Of a DNA stretch of 49,702 nucleotides, positions 1 to 8,743 are shown one piece after another. The number at the start of each line of letters is the position of its first letter. The first letter of the stretch is position 1. A program made the position numbers and the translations under genes. The notes beneath the pieces are model-generated. The model was not told the origin of the DNA and did not search any database. It saw only the letters and a list, made by a program, of their open reading frames with translations. Location: assembly GCA_024692715.1 (NCBI GenBank), contig JAILMH010000045.1, positions 1 through 49,702 of the forward strand. The letters are read 5' to 3'. Source of the DNA: Lachnospiraceae bacterium. GTDB taxonomy: Bacteria; Bacillota; Clostridia; Lachnospirales; Lachnospiraceae.

Positions 1-968
1 CTCATGAAGAGCATGAGATAATAGCCGCTTTCTGCTAAAAATATCGGCAGGATGTAGTTCAGCAAAATACGCCTGTTGGAATAATTCATTGCCGATGCTG
101 TAAAAATAATGAGCAGTGCAACAATTCCGCCCTCCATCCTGAGCATCGCAAATACAGCAAATAAGACAAATTCGACCATAGCCCACTTTGCCGAAAATTC
201 CTCTTCTGAATTTTTTAGCAAAATGTAGAAAAGTATAAATGCAAATATCATAAAATAAACATTTGAAAGCACCCACTTTGAAACCACCAGATACGGTGTG
301 GAAGCCGCAAGAAACAGTGTTCCCGCAGCTGCTGCAGCGATCGCCTTCTTCACAGTTAAATGTTTTGCGCCTCTTTCATAGAGTGCTGCCAAAAATACTG
401 CAAGGAAATTGAAATTTATAAAATGCTGAATTCCAAACGTCGCATCAAATCCAAAAAGGAAAGGAAGGCAGTTGAGTACCGCTGTGGTCTGCCCGACATC
501 AGTCAGAAAAGTATCAAAGGACTTCGCATATCTTCCCTGCGCCACAAGCATCCTTGGATAAGCGGAGTAGTAATAAACCGAGTCATTTGAAACTGCCAGC
601 GAAAGCCCTCCAAAGCAGGCAAAAGCTGCCAAGGCAGCTGTCGCAATAAACCACAGAGCAAGGAGCTTTCCATCGGGTCTTCCAAAATTTTTACCCTTGA
701 GCCCGATCATTAAAGCAGCGATCAAAAGAACCGCCATAAATACTATAACAGAGGCTCTCCCGAAATTGATCCCAGTCAATAAAATAATATATCCGCAGAG
801 CATATACACAGAAATGCCGAAGGGAAAACTCAAAAGCGCTTTCCAGCTTTTCTGCATCCTACCGGGCACCGCTGACACGAGGACCATGCCATACACACTC
901 AGCAGAACAATTGTGAGAACCTGCGCGATCCCATCATATGCAGTTAATTGATTAAGTATTTCTCTCAT
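1..968 (-). CDS. Polytopic membrane protein, possibly GT-C-type glycosyltransferase (3' end outside window)
   Basis: An uninterrupted reading frame starts with ATG at 968-966 and is still open at base 1, giving about 322 codons of an incomplete protein. It is very hydrophobic with many predicted membrane helices. About 120 residues in, after the fourth or so hydrophobic stretch, is a polar loop with Asn-Asp followed by several tyrosines. In GT-C glycosyltransferases the first outer loop carries an acidic catalytic residue near this place, so a polyprenyl-phosphate-sugar-dependent transferase is possible; a Wzy-like polymerase is the alternative. The start overlaps the stop of the upstream gene as ATGA, so the two are probably translationally coupled. 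It belongs to the long polysaccharide operon. The family is not firmly recognised. Confidence 0.7.
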   Translation of the reverse strand, partial: MREILNQLTAYDGIAQVLTIVLLSVYGMVLVSAVPGRMQKSWKALLSFPFGISVYMLCGYIILLTGINFGRASVIVFMAVLLIAALMIGLKGKNFGRPDGKLLALWFIATAALAAFACFGGLSLAVSNDSVYYYSAYPRMLVAQGRYAKSFDTFLTDVGQTTAVLNCLPFLFGFDATFGIQHFINFNFLAVFLAALYERGAKHLTVKKAIAAAAAGTLFLAASTPYLVVSKWVLSNVYFMIFAFILFYILLKNSEEEFSAKWAMVEFVLFAVFAMLRMEGGIVALLIIFTASAMNYSNRRILLNYILPIFLAESGYYLMLFM

Positions 969-1663
969 TTCATGTACTCCTGATATGTTTCTTCCGGCAT
1001 CAGATAAAGATCTTCATTCTTCGCAATGAGTGCTACCAGATTTTCAGCCTCCATGATCCCGTCCATGTGAACATAGACATTTGGATAAGGATCGTAACGC
1101 TTATGCTTGATCTTACGGGTCAGAGCCTTTGCCGCGTAGGTATTGTAATACCAGGAATACCAGAATCTCGTCGCCTCCTGATAATGCTCGTGATTCATAG
1201 GAAATGAGTACCTGAGCATATCATTTGCTTCTCCGTAATCAGTAAAATCCTCCTGATGAGGCACCATGTTTTCAGATACTGCATCTCCTGTCAGGAGACT
1301 TCCATCATAGGAATAGCTTCCCGCAAAAGCCGTGAACCAGTATGTGAAATTATTCTCTCTGAAATAATCCTGAGAAAAGGGATTTTCATCTTCGTCATCA
1401 TGACCTGCACTCGGATAATCCGCATAGGATTTCGGCGCATGAGCCAGTATCACATGCTTATTTCTCACAAGCACCCTTAGAAACAGATCCGGATACTGAC
1501 CGTTTTCAAAATAATCCTCACTGTACATAGCTTGTGTGTCATATGATTTTTGTTCAAAGGATTCGTCACTGTAACCATGATCATAGACCAGATTAGCGAT
1601 GGAGATCGCCACTACGATCACTATCACAAGCGCAAATCCGTATTTCTGAATAAATTTTTTCAT
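965..1663 (-). CDS. Membrane-anchored protein of unknown function in the polysaccharide operon
   Basis: The 232-residue protein has one N-terminal hydrophobic segment (about residues 8-26) after a lysine-rich start, which looks like a signal anchor placing the rest outside the cell. The exported part is rich in Tyr, Asp, Glu and His and has no motif I recognise. It overlaps both neighbours by four bases (ATGA), so it is probably made together with the flippase upstream and the polytopic membrane protein downstream. That placement suggests a partner of the downstream membrane enzyme or of polymer assembly; this is inference from context only. Confidence 0.7.
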   Translation of the reverse strand: MKKFIQKYGFALVIVIVVAISIANLVYDHGYSDESFEQKSYDTQAMYSEDYFENGQYPDLFLRVLVRNKHVILAHAPKSYADYPSAGHDDEDENPFSQDYFRENNFTYWFTAFAGSYSYDGSLLTGDAVSENMVPHQEDFTDYGEANDMLRYSFPMNHEHYQEATRFWYSWYYNTYAAKALTRKIKHKRYDPYPNVYVHMDGIMEAENLVALIAKNEDLYLMPEETYQEYMK

Positions 1664-3117
1664 TTATTTCCTCTGATTTTTTTAAGCAATGTCTTTGCAT
1701 ATGCAAAGCAAAAACCTATCGAATCTCTTTCTGCTGCGCATGTTATAGCTATCACTGCGATACCGCATACTGTAACTGACATTGTTCTTCCATCAAATGC
1801 AGCCACTGCTGCAAGGATTATAAGCATCACTGCCGCAAGTGCTGTACGCTTAAAATCATAGCCGACCTTCCACTGCTTTTCTGAAAAGTAAGAACCAAAT
1901 GCAAAGTAAACAATATACGAAAGGCCTGTTGTAAGCGCGGCACCTATTCCTGAGAGTCGCGGAACAAGCAGTGTATTTCCAACAATATTGCAGATTATCG
2001 CTGCGGCAGAAGCAAAATTAAGAAGCATATTCTTTTTAACAAACTTAATTCCCTGAACTGTAATTTCAAACATCATTGCGAATATCGGCATTAACGTAAG
2101 AAATGGAATTATCCTGTCAGCGCCTCTGTAATCTGCTCCGAGCAAAAATACTATCACCTGCCTGAAAAGTATCAGTCCTGCAGCCGCAAGCACGCAGAAA
2201 AACCTTGTCACATTAAAAGCCTGCCTGAAAAATGCCTTACAGGTTTCAGATTCTTCTCTTTCATACTTTTCCATTGCTACCGGAGACCAGAATGCAACGA
2301 AAGTATTTTTGAATGTGAGAAGAAGTACCATGATCTTCATAGCAGCAGCATAAATACCAAGCTCTGAATAATTTGACCATTGCCTGAGCGCTATCCTGTC
2401 ACAGGAGGAAAGCAGCCACTCCATAAGAAGCACCATGATAAACGGTGTTCCATAACGTACCAGATCCTTCTGCGGATATACAGCGGTGCCGTCTTCTTTT
2501 CCAGTTCCTCTCTTTCCTGTATTCAGCCACAAATACCTGCACGCAAGAAAAAGTGTCGTAGCTCCCCACGATAATGTCATACCATAGAGTACGACTCTAA
2601 AGTCATTTCCAAGAAAATGCCATGTGCCAAGAATTATCAGGATATTAAGTATCTTCTGCGCAATATTGATGTTGGAGTAGAGCACGCCATTTTGCTGCAT
2701 CCTCACATCCAAAAACAAAAAGCGCTCAAAAACCGATATCAATGTATAGGCCGCAACCAGCACCGTGATGTCAAGCCCGCTTTTCTCAAAAAGATAATTA
2801 TTCGCCATTCCGCTGAATACAAAGTAGAGCACGACAAGCACGCTCACTATGGCGACCGACGGATAAAGGCACTGCTTCATAAGCTTTTTCCGGTTTATAT
2901 TTTCCATGTAATAATAGCGGATATAAGCCTGATCCATTCCAAGAATGGCAAAAATGTATATCACAGATACCGCAGTTTCAAACATACCTGTTCTGCCATA
3001 TTCATCCGTCGACATGATACGTGTGACCAGCGGTGTCTGGATAAAGCCCAGCAAAAGTACAATGAAATTTCCGTAAAAATAACTTAAAAAGCTTGAAAAA
3101 ACCGACTTTTTCTTCAT
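1660..3117 (-). CDS. Wzx-type polysaccharide flippase
   Basis: The 485-residue protein has about 12-14 membrane helices and the N-terminal pattern of the MATE/PST exporter superfamily (an early Gly-Phe-x-x-Thr-Pro-Leu-Val-Thr-Arg stretch followed by a tyrosine/glycine pair). Members flip undecaprenyl-linked oligosaccharide units across the cytoplasmic membrane in Wzx/Wzy-type synthesis. The length is usual for the family. Its start overlaps the upstream glycosyltransferase stop (3114-3117) and its stop overlaps the next gene. It is the second flippase in this operon; the other lies at 10389-11819 and the two are not near-identical copies. The substrate cannot be read from the sequence. Confidence 0.88.
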   Translation of the reverse strand: MKKKSVFSSFLSYFYGNFIVLLLGFIQTPLVTRIMSTDEYGRTGMFETAVSVIYIFAILGMDQAYIRYYYMENINRKKLMKQCLYPSVAIVSVLVVLYFVFSGMANNYLFEKSGLDITVLVAAYTLISVFERFLFLDVRMQQNGVLYSNINIAQKILNILIILGTWHFLGNDFRVVLYGMTLSWGATTLFLACRYLWLNTGKRGTGKEDGTAVYPQKDLVRYGTPFIMVLLMEWLLSSCDRIALRQWSNYSELGIYAAAMKIMVLLLTFKNTFVAFWSPVAMEKYEREESETCKAFFRQAFNVTRFFCVLAAAGLILFRQVIVFLLGADYRGADRIIPFLTLMPIFAMMFEITVQGIKFVKKNMLLNFASAAAIICNIVGNTLLVPRLSGIGAALTTGLSYIVYFAFGSYFSEKQWKVGYDFKRTALAAVMLIILAAVAAFDGRTMSVTVCGIAVIAITCAAERDSIGFCFAYAKTLLKKIRGNK

Positions 3118-4226
3118 TCTGCAAGCACCTCTCCGTAAAGCTTCACATGCCTTTCAAGATAAGCCGCTGAAGTATAGTTTTCTCTGTAGCGCTGCAGAAA
3201 ATATTTCTGATCTGCTTCAAGCTTTGAAGTATCTTCAGAAACTGATTTTATATAATCAACGCACTTCTGAACTGTATCTTTCGTATATAAATTCTCTTCT
3301 TTTCCTATGACCTCTGCAAGCCCGCCGACATCGGTAGCCACCACTGCACATCCACGGCTCATCGCCTCAACTGCAGCCTTTCCAAAGGATTCAAACTGAC
3401 TTGTCATAGCAAAAACATCACAACCATAGTAAAAGTCGCTCATCTCAGCCTGTGAAAGGTCCTGATGAAAATGCAGATGATCACTGCCTATTATCGCCGA
3501 TATCTTATTTCTTAAATCTTCAACCTGAAGATCATCGCCCTTTTCAAAGATAGAGAGTACCAGCTCAACATCAAACTCAATCCCCGCCTTGTGAAGCACA
3601 TCCACAAGCACCGGAACAAAAGGCCAGTCCTTTTCAATACAGATCCTTCCGGCGAATCCTATCGTAAATCGCCCGCCTCTCTTCCTTTTACTCTCATCAT
3701 AATCCGCAAATGCATCGCTTATGGTATTCGGGATAGTTGAAACAGGTCCAAAATCCGTGTTGCTTTTCCAGAGTTCTGCATTTTTCTGAGTTGTTGTAAC
3801 AAGGGCCGAAGCACCTTTAAGAACCGGAAACATAAAGAGCTGTGAGCGCTTTCTATAGCCATAAAACATTCCTCTGTCAGTATAGATATAAGGAATTTCA
3901 TGAAAGCTCTTTCTGATAAATCCATAGGTTATCAGCGATTCTGACATTTCAATATGGATAAGCTCCGGCTTCTCCTCTGCAATGATTTTCTTAAATGCCT
4001 TTATCCTAAAAAAGAGGTTTATGACTCTATTGTCCCCCATTTTATAGGTTCTTATCTTAAAGCCATAGTCCTCTTTTTTTGTTGTAAGGAGCTCCGGGCA
4101 AATTACTACAGGCTCATAGCCGTGTTCCGGATGAGCCACCAGCTCATCGCAAATACTCTTTGTTGAAAGCTGTGCTCCTCCTAGAAGGTCTATAGGATAC
4201 TCCATTAAATATATGATTTTCTTCAT
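3114..4226 (-). CDS. GT4 family glycosyltransferase
   Basis: This is a retaining, GT-B-fold glycosyltransferase of about 370 residues. The C-terminal half has the typical EX7E nucleotide-sugar element (ESFGKAAVEAM) followed by a Gly-Cys-Ala-Val-Val-Ala-Thr-Asp-Val-Gly-Gly run. The N-terminus has the usual beta strand and a Gly-Gly loop. It should add a sugar to the lipid-linked repeat unit at the cytoplasmic membrane face. I chose ATG at 4226, which overlaps the upstream stop as ATGA. A TTG four codons earlier (4238) is in frame but not better placed. Donor and acceptor are unknown. Confidence 0.88.
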   Translation of the reverse strand: MKKIIYLMEYPIDLLGGAQLSTKSICDELVAHPEHGYEPVVICPELLTTKKEDYGFKIRTYKMGDNRVINLFFRIKAFKKIIAEEKPELIHIEMSESLITYGFIRKSFHEIPYIYTDRGMFYGYRKRSQLFMFPVLKGASALVTTTQKNAELWKSNTDFGPVSTIPNTISDAFADYDESKRKRGGRFTIGFAGRICIEKDWPFVPVLVDVLHKAGIEFDVELVLSIFEKGDDLQVEDLRNKISAIIGSDHLHFHQDLSQAEMSDFYYGCDVFAMTSQFESFGKAAVEAMSRGCAVVATDVGGLAEVIGKEENLYTKDTVQKCVDYIKSVSEDTSKLEADQKYFLQRYRENYTSAAYLERHVKLYGEVLAE

Positions 4227-5389
4227 TCTTTGTACCAATTGTTATAAATATATTCACATGGAGAAAGAGGCCCATACTCATAGGTAATACTCTCTCCATT
4301 TAAGAATTTTTCTGACATCTCGACGATTCGACCTGCAGCAACCTTTGGATTCCAGTATTTCTGCATGTTTTCGTAGGCACCATGTCCCAGTTCACGGGCA
4401 AGTTCTTTATTTTTAAGAACTATCGAAAGCTTCTCTGCGAGGCTTTCATCACTTCCGCTCTTAAATACATAACCTGTCGTACCCTGCTTAACAAGGAACG
4501 GTGTGGCCCCTGCTGCATGACTTGCTATAACTGCACATCCGGCAGAAAGTCCCTCATAGATAACAGAACCCCATCCCTCGAGGAAGTTGCTCGTCATAAC
4601 AAATACATCAGCCTTCTCCATCTCGGCCCTTGTTTCCTCAGGCGAAAGAAATCCCTTAAATTCTGTACGATCACGAAGTCCAAGATGATCTACAAGTTTT
4701 TCAAGATGCTTTTCTTCGACTCCATCACCCACGAATTCAAGCTGAAATTTAAGTCCCTGATCCATGCACTTTTTAGCCGCATAAAGAAGGAGATCCGCTC
4801 TCTTAAGCTTCAAAAATCTTCCGGCCCAGAGTATCTTCATAGGCTGATTCTGATCTTTAAGCTTGCAAAGATCATGAAAAGATTTACGCTCTTCCTTCGG
4901 GAAATAGCCGAATTTCAGGCACTTTCCAATATATGAGCCCATGAATTTATAATCTGATGAGCAATAAGCACTTGCAGCAAGAAGGAAAAGATTTTTATTA
5001 CGATTTCTGTAATGATTATGATAGAATTTCTTCGCAAGTCTCGGTATCAGAACCTTGATACGGCCTTCCTTAAGCGGTCTTTCCGAATACCTGAAAGTAA
5101 GCTTATTCTCTTCAAGTCTTTTCTCTATCATTGACTCAGGTGCAGTCCCCATGATCACCACATCCGATTTTTCTCCAAGCTCATAGGCTTTTTTAAGATT
5201 TTCCTCAGAAAGATGACTTTTCAGGACATAAGCCGGTACAGCCTCCTGACCCCATCCCATTTTTGAACGAAATTCTTCGATCTGCTCAGTTTCAACAAAA
5301 GTGAATCCATCGCCTAAAAGCTCATAAAACGCGTTACAAAGCGCTTCCTGATGATGATTAAAATAATTGGAAAAAAATGTAAGTGTCAT
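4223..5389 (-). CDS. GT4 family glycosyltransferase
   Basis: The 388-residue protein has the GT-B/GT4 layout: a C-terminal domain with ILWAGRFLKLKRADLL (donor-site strand and loop) and the EX7E element beginning Glu-Gly-Trp-Gly-Ser, followed by a Gly-Cys-Ala-Val-Ile-Ala stretch. It is predicted to be cytoplasmic or peripheral and to extend the lipid-linked oligosaccharide. The ATG at 5389 is preceded by TGAGGAACT, a good ribosome binding site. It is 17 bases downstream of the GT2 gene and overlaps the next gene by four bases. Sugar specificity is not visible. Confidence 0.88.
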   Translation of the reverse strand: MTLTFFSNYFNHHQEALCNAFYELLGDGFTFVETEQIEEFRSKMGWGQEAVPAYVLKSHLSEENLKKAYELGEKSDVVIMGTAPESMIEKRLEENKLTFRYSERPLKEGRIKVLIPRLAKKFYHNHYRNRNKNLFLLAASAYCSSDYKFMGSYIGKCLKFGYFPKEERKSFHDLCKLKDQNQPMKILWAGRFLKLKRADLLLYAAKKCMDQGLKFQLEFVGDGVEEKHLEKLVDHLGLRDRTEFKGFLSPEETRAEMEKADVFVMTSNFLEGWGSVIYEGLSAGCAVIASHAAGATPFLVKQGTTGYVFKSGSDESLAEKLSIVLKNKELARELGHGAYENMQKYWNPKVAAGRIVEMSEKFLNGESITYEYGPLSPCEYIYNNWYKE

Positions 5390-5406
5390 AGTTCCTCATT
5401 CCTGGC

Positions 5407-6147
5407 TCAAAACTTGCTGGCTAAATACTTTATTATTTCAAACGCTGCGCATTCAAAAAAATAAAACCGGCTGCAGCCGTTCTCCCTGTATATCTGATAA
5501 CGTCTTCCGATACGCTCCGGTATCTCTGTGACCGGTATCCTGCTCGAGACTCCTCCCATCTGGAAATTGGCAAGGGTCTTATGAATGACATGTATCCTGT
5601 AACCTGCCATCCTTACCCGAAAATAAAGCTCCATATCATCACTGATATTACGGCAGCGATAGCGGTATTTCTCATATATCTCTCTTCGCACGAACTGTGT
5701 CGGATGATTCCAGTCACGGCTTGTAAGATACTTTCTGTATCTGGCTTTTTTTATAAAGGTCTTTCCACCGTTCATATGCATTCTGATATCCGCAAAGCTA
5801 AGGTCAAACGGTGACTTCTCATACTCGGACGCCACCACTTCCACACAGTCCTTTTCATACCAGTCATCAGCATTTATTATCCCGACAAGCTCCCCTGTCG
5901 CCTTGCTGATTCCCTTATTCATCGCGTCATAAATGCCTCTGTCGGGTTCCGAAAAGATCTTATAATCAATTCCTTTTTCGGCAAATCTGTCGCTCCAGCT
6001 CTCAGCTATCTGAACTGTTTTATCCCTGCTCGCTCCATCAATGATTATGTACTCTATATCATTATATGTCTGATCTAACACAGATTTCAGCGTTCGCTCT
6101 ATGGTAGCTTCTGCATTGAAACATACCGTGATAAGGCTTATTTTCAT
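5407..6147 (-). CDS. GT2 family glycosyltransferase
   Basis: This 246-residue GT-A-fold enzyme begins with the classic GT2 strand (ISLITVCFNAEATIERTLKS), then IIIDGASRDKT and a DxD-like metal/nucleotide site in GIINADDWY. These mark an inverting glycosyltransferase of the WcaA type. Its start overlaps the stop of the priming transferase (6144-6147), so it may well add the second sugar right after priming; that order is inferred from gene order only. No membrane helix is evident. Confidence 0.88.
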   Translation of the reverse strand: MKISLITVCFNAEATIERTLKSVLDQTYNDIEYIIIDGASRDKTVQIAESWSDRFAEKGIDYKIFSEPDRGIYDAMNKGISKATGELVGIINADDWYEKDCVEVVASEYEKSPFDLSFADIRMHMNGGKTFIKKARYRKYLTSRDWNHPTQFVRREIYEKYRYRCRNISDDMELYFRVRMAGYRIHVIHKTLANFQMGGVSSRIPVTEIPERIGRRYQIYRENGCSRFYFFECAAFEIIKYLASKF

Positions 6148-7496
6148 TTTGTATCATCCTCCTCGAAGCCCTCGGTGGAATCCTCTGCCTTAAAGAGCAC
6201 AAGAAGTGTCTGAAGTATAAGCTTTATATCAAGCAGAATACTGAAATTTTCTATATACATGAGGTCCAGTACAAGTTTGTCTCTAGAAGAGGTATTGTAT
6301 CTTCCTACAACCTGCGCAAGGCCTGTAAGTCCGGCCTTCATACGAAGCCTGTATCTGAACTCCGGAAGCTCTCTTTCGTACTCATTGACATTTTCAAGCA
6401 TCTCCGGTCTCGGACCGACAAGTGACATATCGCCTTTCATAATATTTATAAGCTGCGGAAGCTCATCTATTCTATACTTTCTTAAAAATTTCCCGGCCTT
6501 TGTGATCCTGTCATCGTTCTTTGATACTGAAATATTTGGAGCATTTACTTTCATCGTCCTGAACTTATATATCTCAAAAACACGGCCTCTTATAGTGGCT
6601 CTCTTCTGCCTGAAAAACACCGGACCACCGTCATCCATCTTGATCACAACGGCTGCTATCAAAAGAAACGGACTCGAGATGATAAGGCCCAAAACTGAAA
6701 CAAAAATATCCATCAATCGCTTGATGATCCGCTGCTCCATAGTAAGACCGCCAAATTCCTTTGCAAGAAAAGGCAGATCTCCAAACATCATCTCTTCCGA
6801 AGTCATTGTTAAGATATCCGAAAGATCCGGATTACAGTAAACACTTGTAAGATGCTTATAACAGTATTCCTTTAACATCTGTTTCTCACCTGCCGGCACA
6901 TCATAGAAAAATACTGCGTCCGAATGTCTCATTTTAGACTTTATATCCGGATCCTGATAACTAACTACCTCTGATATGACAAATCTGGCTCCGCAGGAAT
7001 TTATCACTCTTACCACATTTCCTTTTTCTTCAAGGTCCTGAAGTACGATAAGTGTCTTCTGCGGCGGAACTACCCAGCGGTAGAATCTGTCACCGACAGC
7101 CACTAATACGAATGTGATCACTGCCTGCAGGATAAATGCGGCAAGCAGCCAATGCACTGATATCAGCTCAAATTCACGGTTATTTGCATCATTGGTATTC
7201 ATTATGATGAACACTGCATAAGTGCAGATATCCGTAAAGAAAAATGCCAACGCAAGAGAAAGTCTCACCTGGTGCGGCTGGCTTCTTCCAACTCTGAATC
7301 GTCCATACACCTTTGTAAAAAGCGTCATAAACATCACATACGCCAGTCCCATGATGACAGATGTTCTCGAAAGCACCCGGACCTGTCTTGATTCTATTCC
7401 CAAAAGTCCGAATAGTGCCAGAAATCCGCCAACATATACACAGGCAGCAATTATCAACAATATGCTGTTTTGAAATCTGCTGCAGAATTTTTTCAT
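6144..7496 (-). CDS. Polyprenyl-phosphate sugar-phosphate transferase (priming enzyme)
   Basis: This 450-residue protein has the WbaP/WcaJ layout: several N-terminal membrane helices (about residues 10-130), a nucleotide-binding-like middle domain, a further membrane segment near 270-290 and a C-terminal bacterial sugar transferase domain. The last contains YKFRTM, DELPQLINIMKGDMSLVGPRPE-type sequence (DELPQ and GPRPE seen) and a conserved Gly-Leu-Thr-Gly. Enzymes of this family start a repeat unit by moving a sugar-1-phosphate from a nucleotide sugar to undecaprenyl phosphate. It marks the operon as Wzx/Wzy-type polysaccharide synthesis. The first sugar cannot be told from sequence alone. 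Confidence 0.93.
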   Translation of the reverse strand: MKKFCSRFQNSILLIIAACVYVGGFLALFGLLGIESRQVRVLSRTSVIMGLAYVMFMTLFTKVYGRFRVGRSQPHQVRLSLALAFFFTDICTYAVFIIMNTNDANNREFELISVHWLLAAFILQAVITFVLVAVGDRFYRWVVPPQKTLIVLQDLEEKGNVVRVINSCGARFVISEVVSYQDPDIKSKMRHSDAVFFYDVPAGEKQMLKEYCYKHLTSVYCNPDLSDILTMTSEEMMFGDLPFLAKEFGGLTMEQRIIKRLMDIFVSVLGLIISSPFLLIAAVVIKMDDGGPVFFRQKRATIRGRVFEIYKFRTMKVNAPNISVSKNDDRITKAGKFLRKYRIDELPQLINIMKGDMSLVGPRPEMLENVNEYERELPEFRYRLRMKAGLTGLAQVVGRYNTSSRDKLVLDLMYIENFSILLDIKLILQTLLVLFKAEDSTEGFEEDDTK

Positions 7497-7527
7497 ATAA
7501 AAGTCTTTCTATATCAATCTGGTCTGC

Positions 7528-8739
7528 TTAGCAAAGACCATATACCTTTGTCATATATTCTTCAAATCTTTTATGTGTCGAGTATTCCTGTGCCTGAGCA
7601 GTGCAGAAGCGCTCTGTAAGCTCTTTATTCTTTCCTTCCACACGACGGATCGCCTCTCGGACACCCTTGATATCTCCGGGCTCGACAACGATTCCTGTCC
7701 TTGAAGTAAGGGACTCAGGGCTTCCTCCGACATTATAGGTTATCACAGGTGTACCACAGGCCATAGCTTCAAGATTCGTTGTCGGAAACGTATCTTCAAA
7801 AGTCATATTGAGATACACATCCGCAGTGCTGTACCATTGAGCCATTTCCTCGATACTATCAGTCTTTTCGATACCGATGATATTCCAGCCAAGTCCCTCG
7901 AGCTGCTTTTTCTTAAGTCCGATCATTACTATTCTGTAATTATCATCAAGCTCTTCTGCAAGCTTCATGAACTCATTAAGACCTTTTCGCTCTCTCCAGG
8001 GATTTGCAACTCCAAGTATAAGAGTCCTGTCACCTATATCATAGCGCTCTCTGAGATCCGAGCTCCTGGGGCTGAACCTGGAAAGATTGATCCCCGTCGG
8101 AACTACCTCCACCGGATATTCCCTCAAAAACGACTTTTTTACCATTCCCGCAAGCCAGCTTGAAGGAGTAACCAACGTCATATTCTCAAGCCCTGTGAAA
8201 TACTCTTTTTTTATTTCATAATTTTTAGCTGAACTGTCAAATAAAAAGGATTTTGGATACTGATCCAACTGCGGACATTTGCTGCAGCCTGTTTTCCACT
8301 TCTCACACTCAACGTATGCAAAATGCGAACAATGACCGGTGAAAGACCAGCAGTCATGAAGTGTCCATATAAGCCTTTTATTACATGTCTTCAAATACTT
8401 AAAAAGTATTTTATAGTTCAGATAATACCCATGAACATTATGAATATGAATAACATCCGGATCGTATTTTTTAATCTCTTTTATAAGCCTTTTGGTTGCG
8501 AACGTCGAATACAACCCGTGTTTATCTGTGATCCTGCTCACAACTCCATGAACCAGAACATCCAGATTATTGCCTATCCTATAGGTCTTATATTTCTTAG
8601 GTGCATCCCAGCGCCCGTATGCGCACATCGTATCGATACCACGTTCATTGAGCGCATCCATAAGGCCTGTTACAAGTCTTCCTGTCGATCCGGTCCCACA
8701 TATCGTATTTATAAAAAGAACCTTCCCGATTTCTCCCAT
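7528..8739 (-). CDS. GT4 family glycosyltransferase
   Basis: The 403-residue protein has an N-terminal Gly-Thr-Gly-Ser-Thr-Gly-Arg loop, DVIHIHNVHG in the acceptor domain, and the C-terminal EX7E element EDTFPTTNLEAM followed by ACGTPVITYNVGG. This is the pattern of WcaC/WbdC-like retaining transferases found in exopolysaccharide loci. A Cys-rich patch near residues 145-160 is common in this subfamily. ATG at 8739 has GGAGAATTGAGAGT before it, and the upstream gene ends only four bases away. It probably adds an internal sugar of the repeat unit. Confidence 0.88.
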   Translation of the reverse strand: MGEIGKVLFINTICGTGSTGRLVTGLMDALNERGIDTMCAYGRWDAPKKYKTYRIGNNLDVLVHGVVSRITDKHGLYSTFATKRLIKEIKKYDPDVIHIHNVHGYYLNYKILFKYLKTCNKRLIWTLHDCWSFTGHCSHFAYVECEKWKTGCSKCPQLDQYPKSFLFDSSAKNYEIKKEYFTGLENMTLVTPSSWLAGMVKKSFLREYPVEVVPTGINLSRFSPRSSDLRERYDIGDRTLILGVANPWRERKGLNEFMKLAEELDDNYRIVMIGLKKKQLEGLGWNIIGIEKTDSIEEMAQWYSTADVYLNMTFEDTFPTTNLEAMACGTPVITYNVGGSPESLTSRTGIVVEPGDIKGVREAIRRVEGKNKELTERFCTAQAQEYSTHKRFEEYMTKVYGLC

Positions 8740-8743
8740 ACTC

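Noticed and set aside
4382-4936. Rightward open frame of 184 codons opposite a GT4 gene
   Set aside because: Antisense to a well-supported glycosyltransferase, no ribosome site, no recognisable domain.
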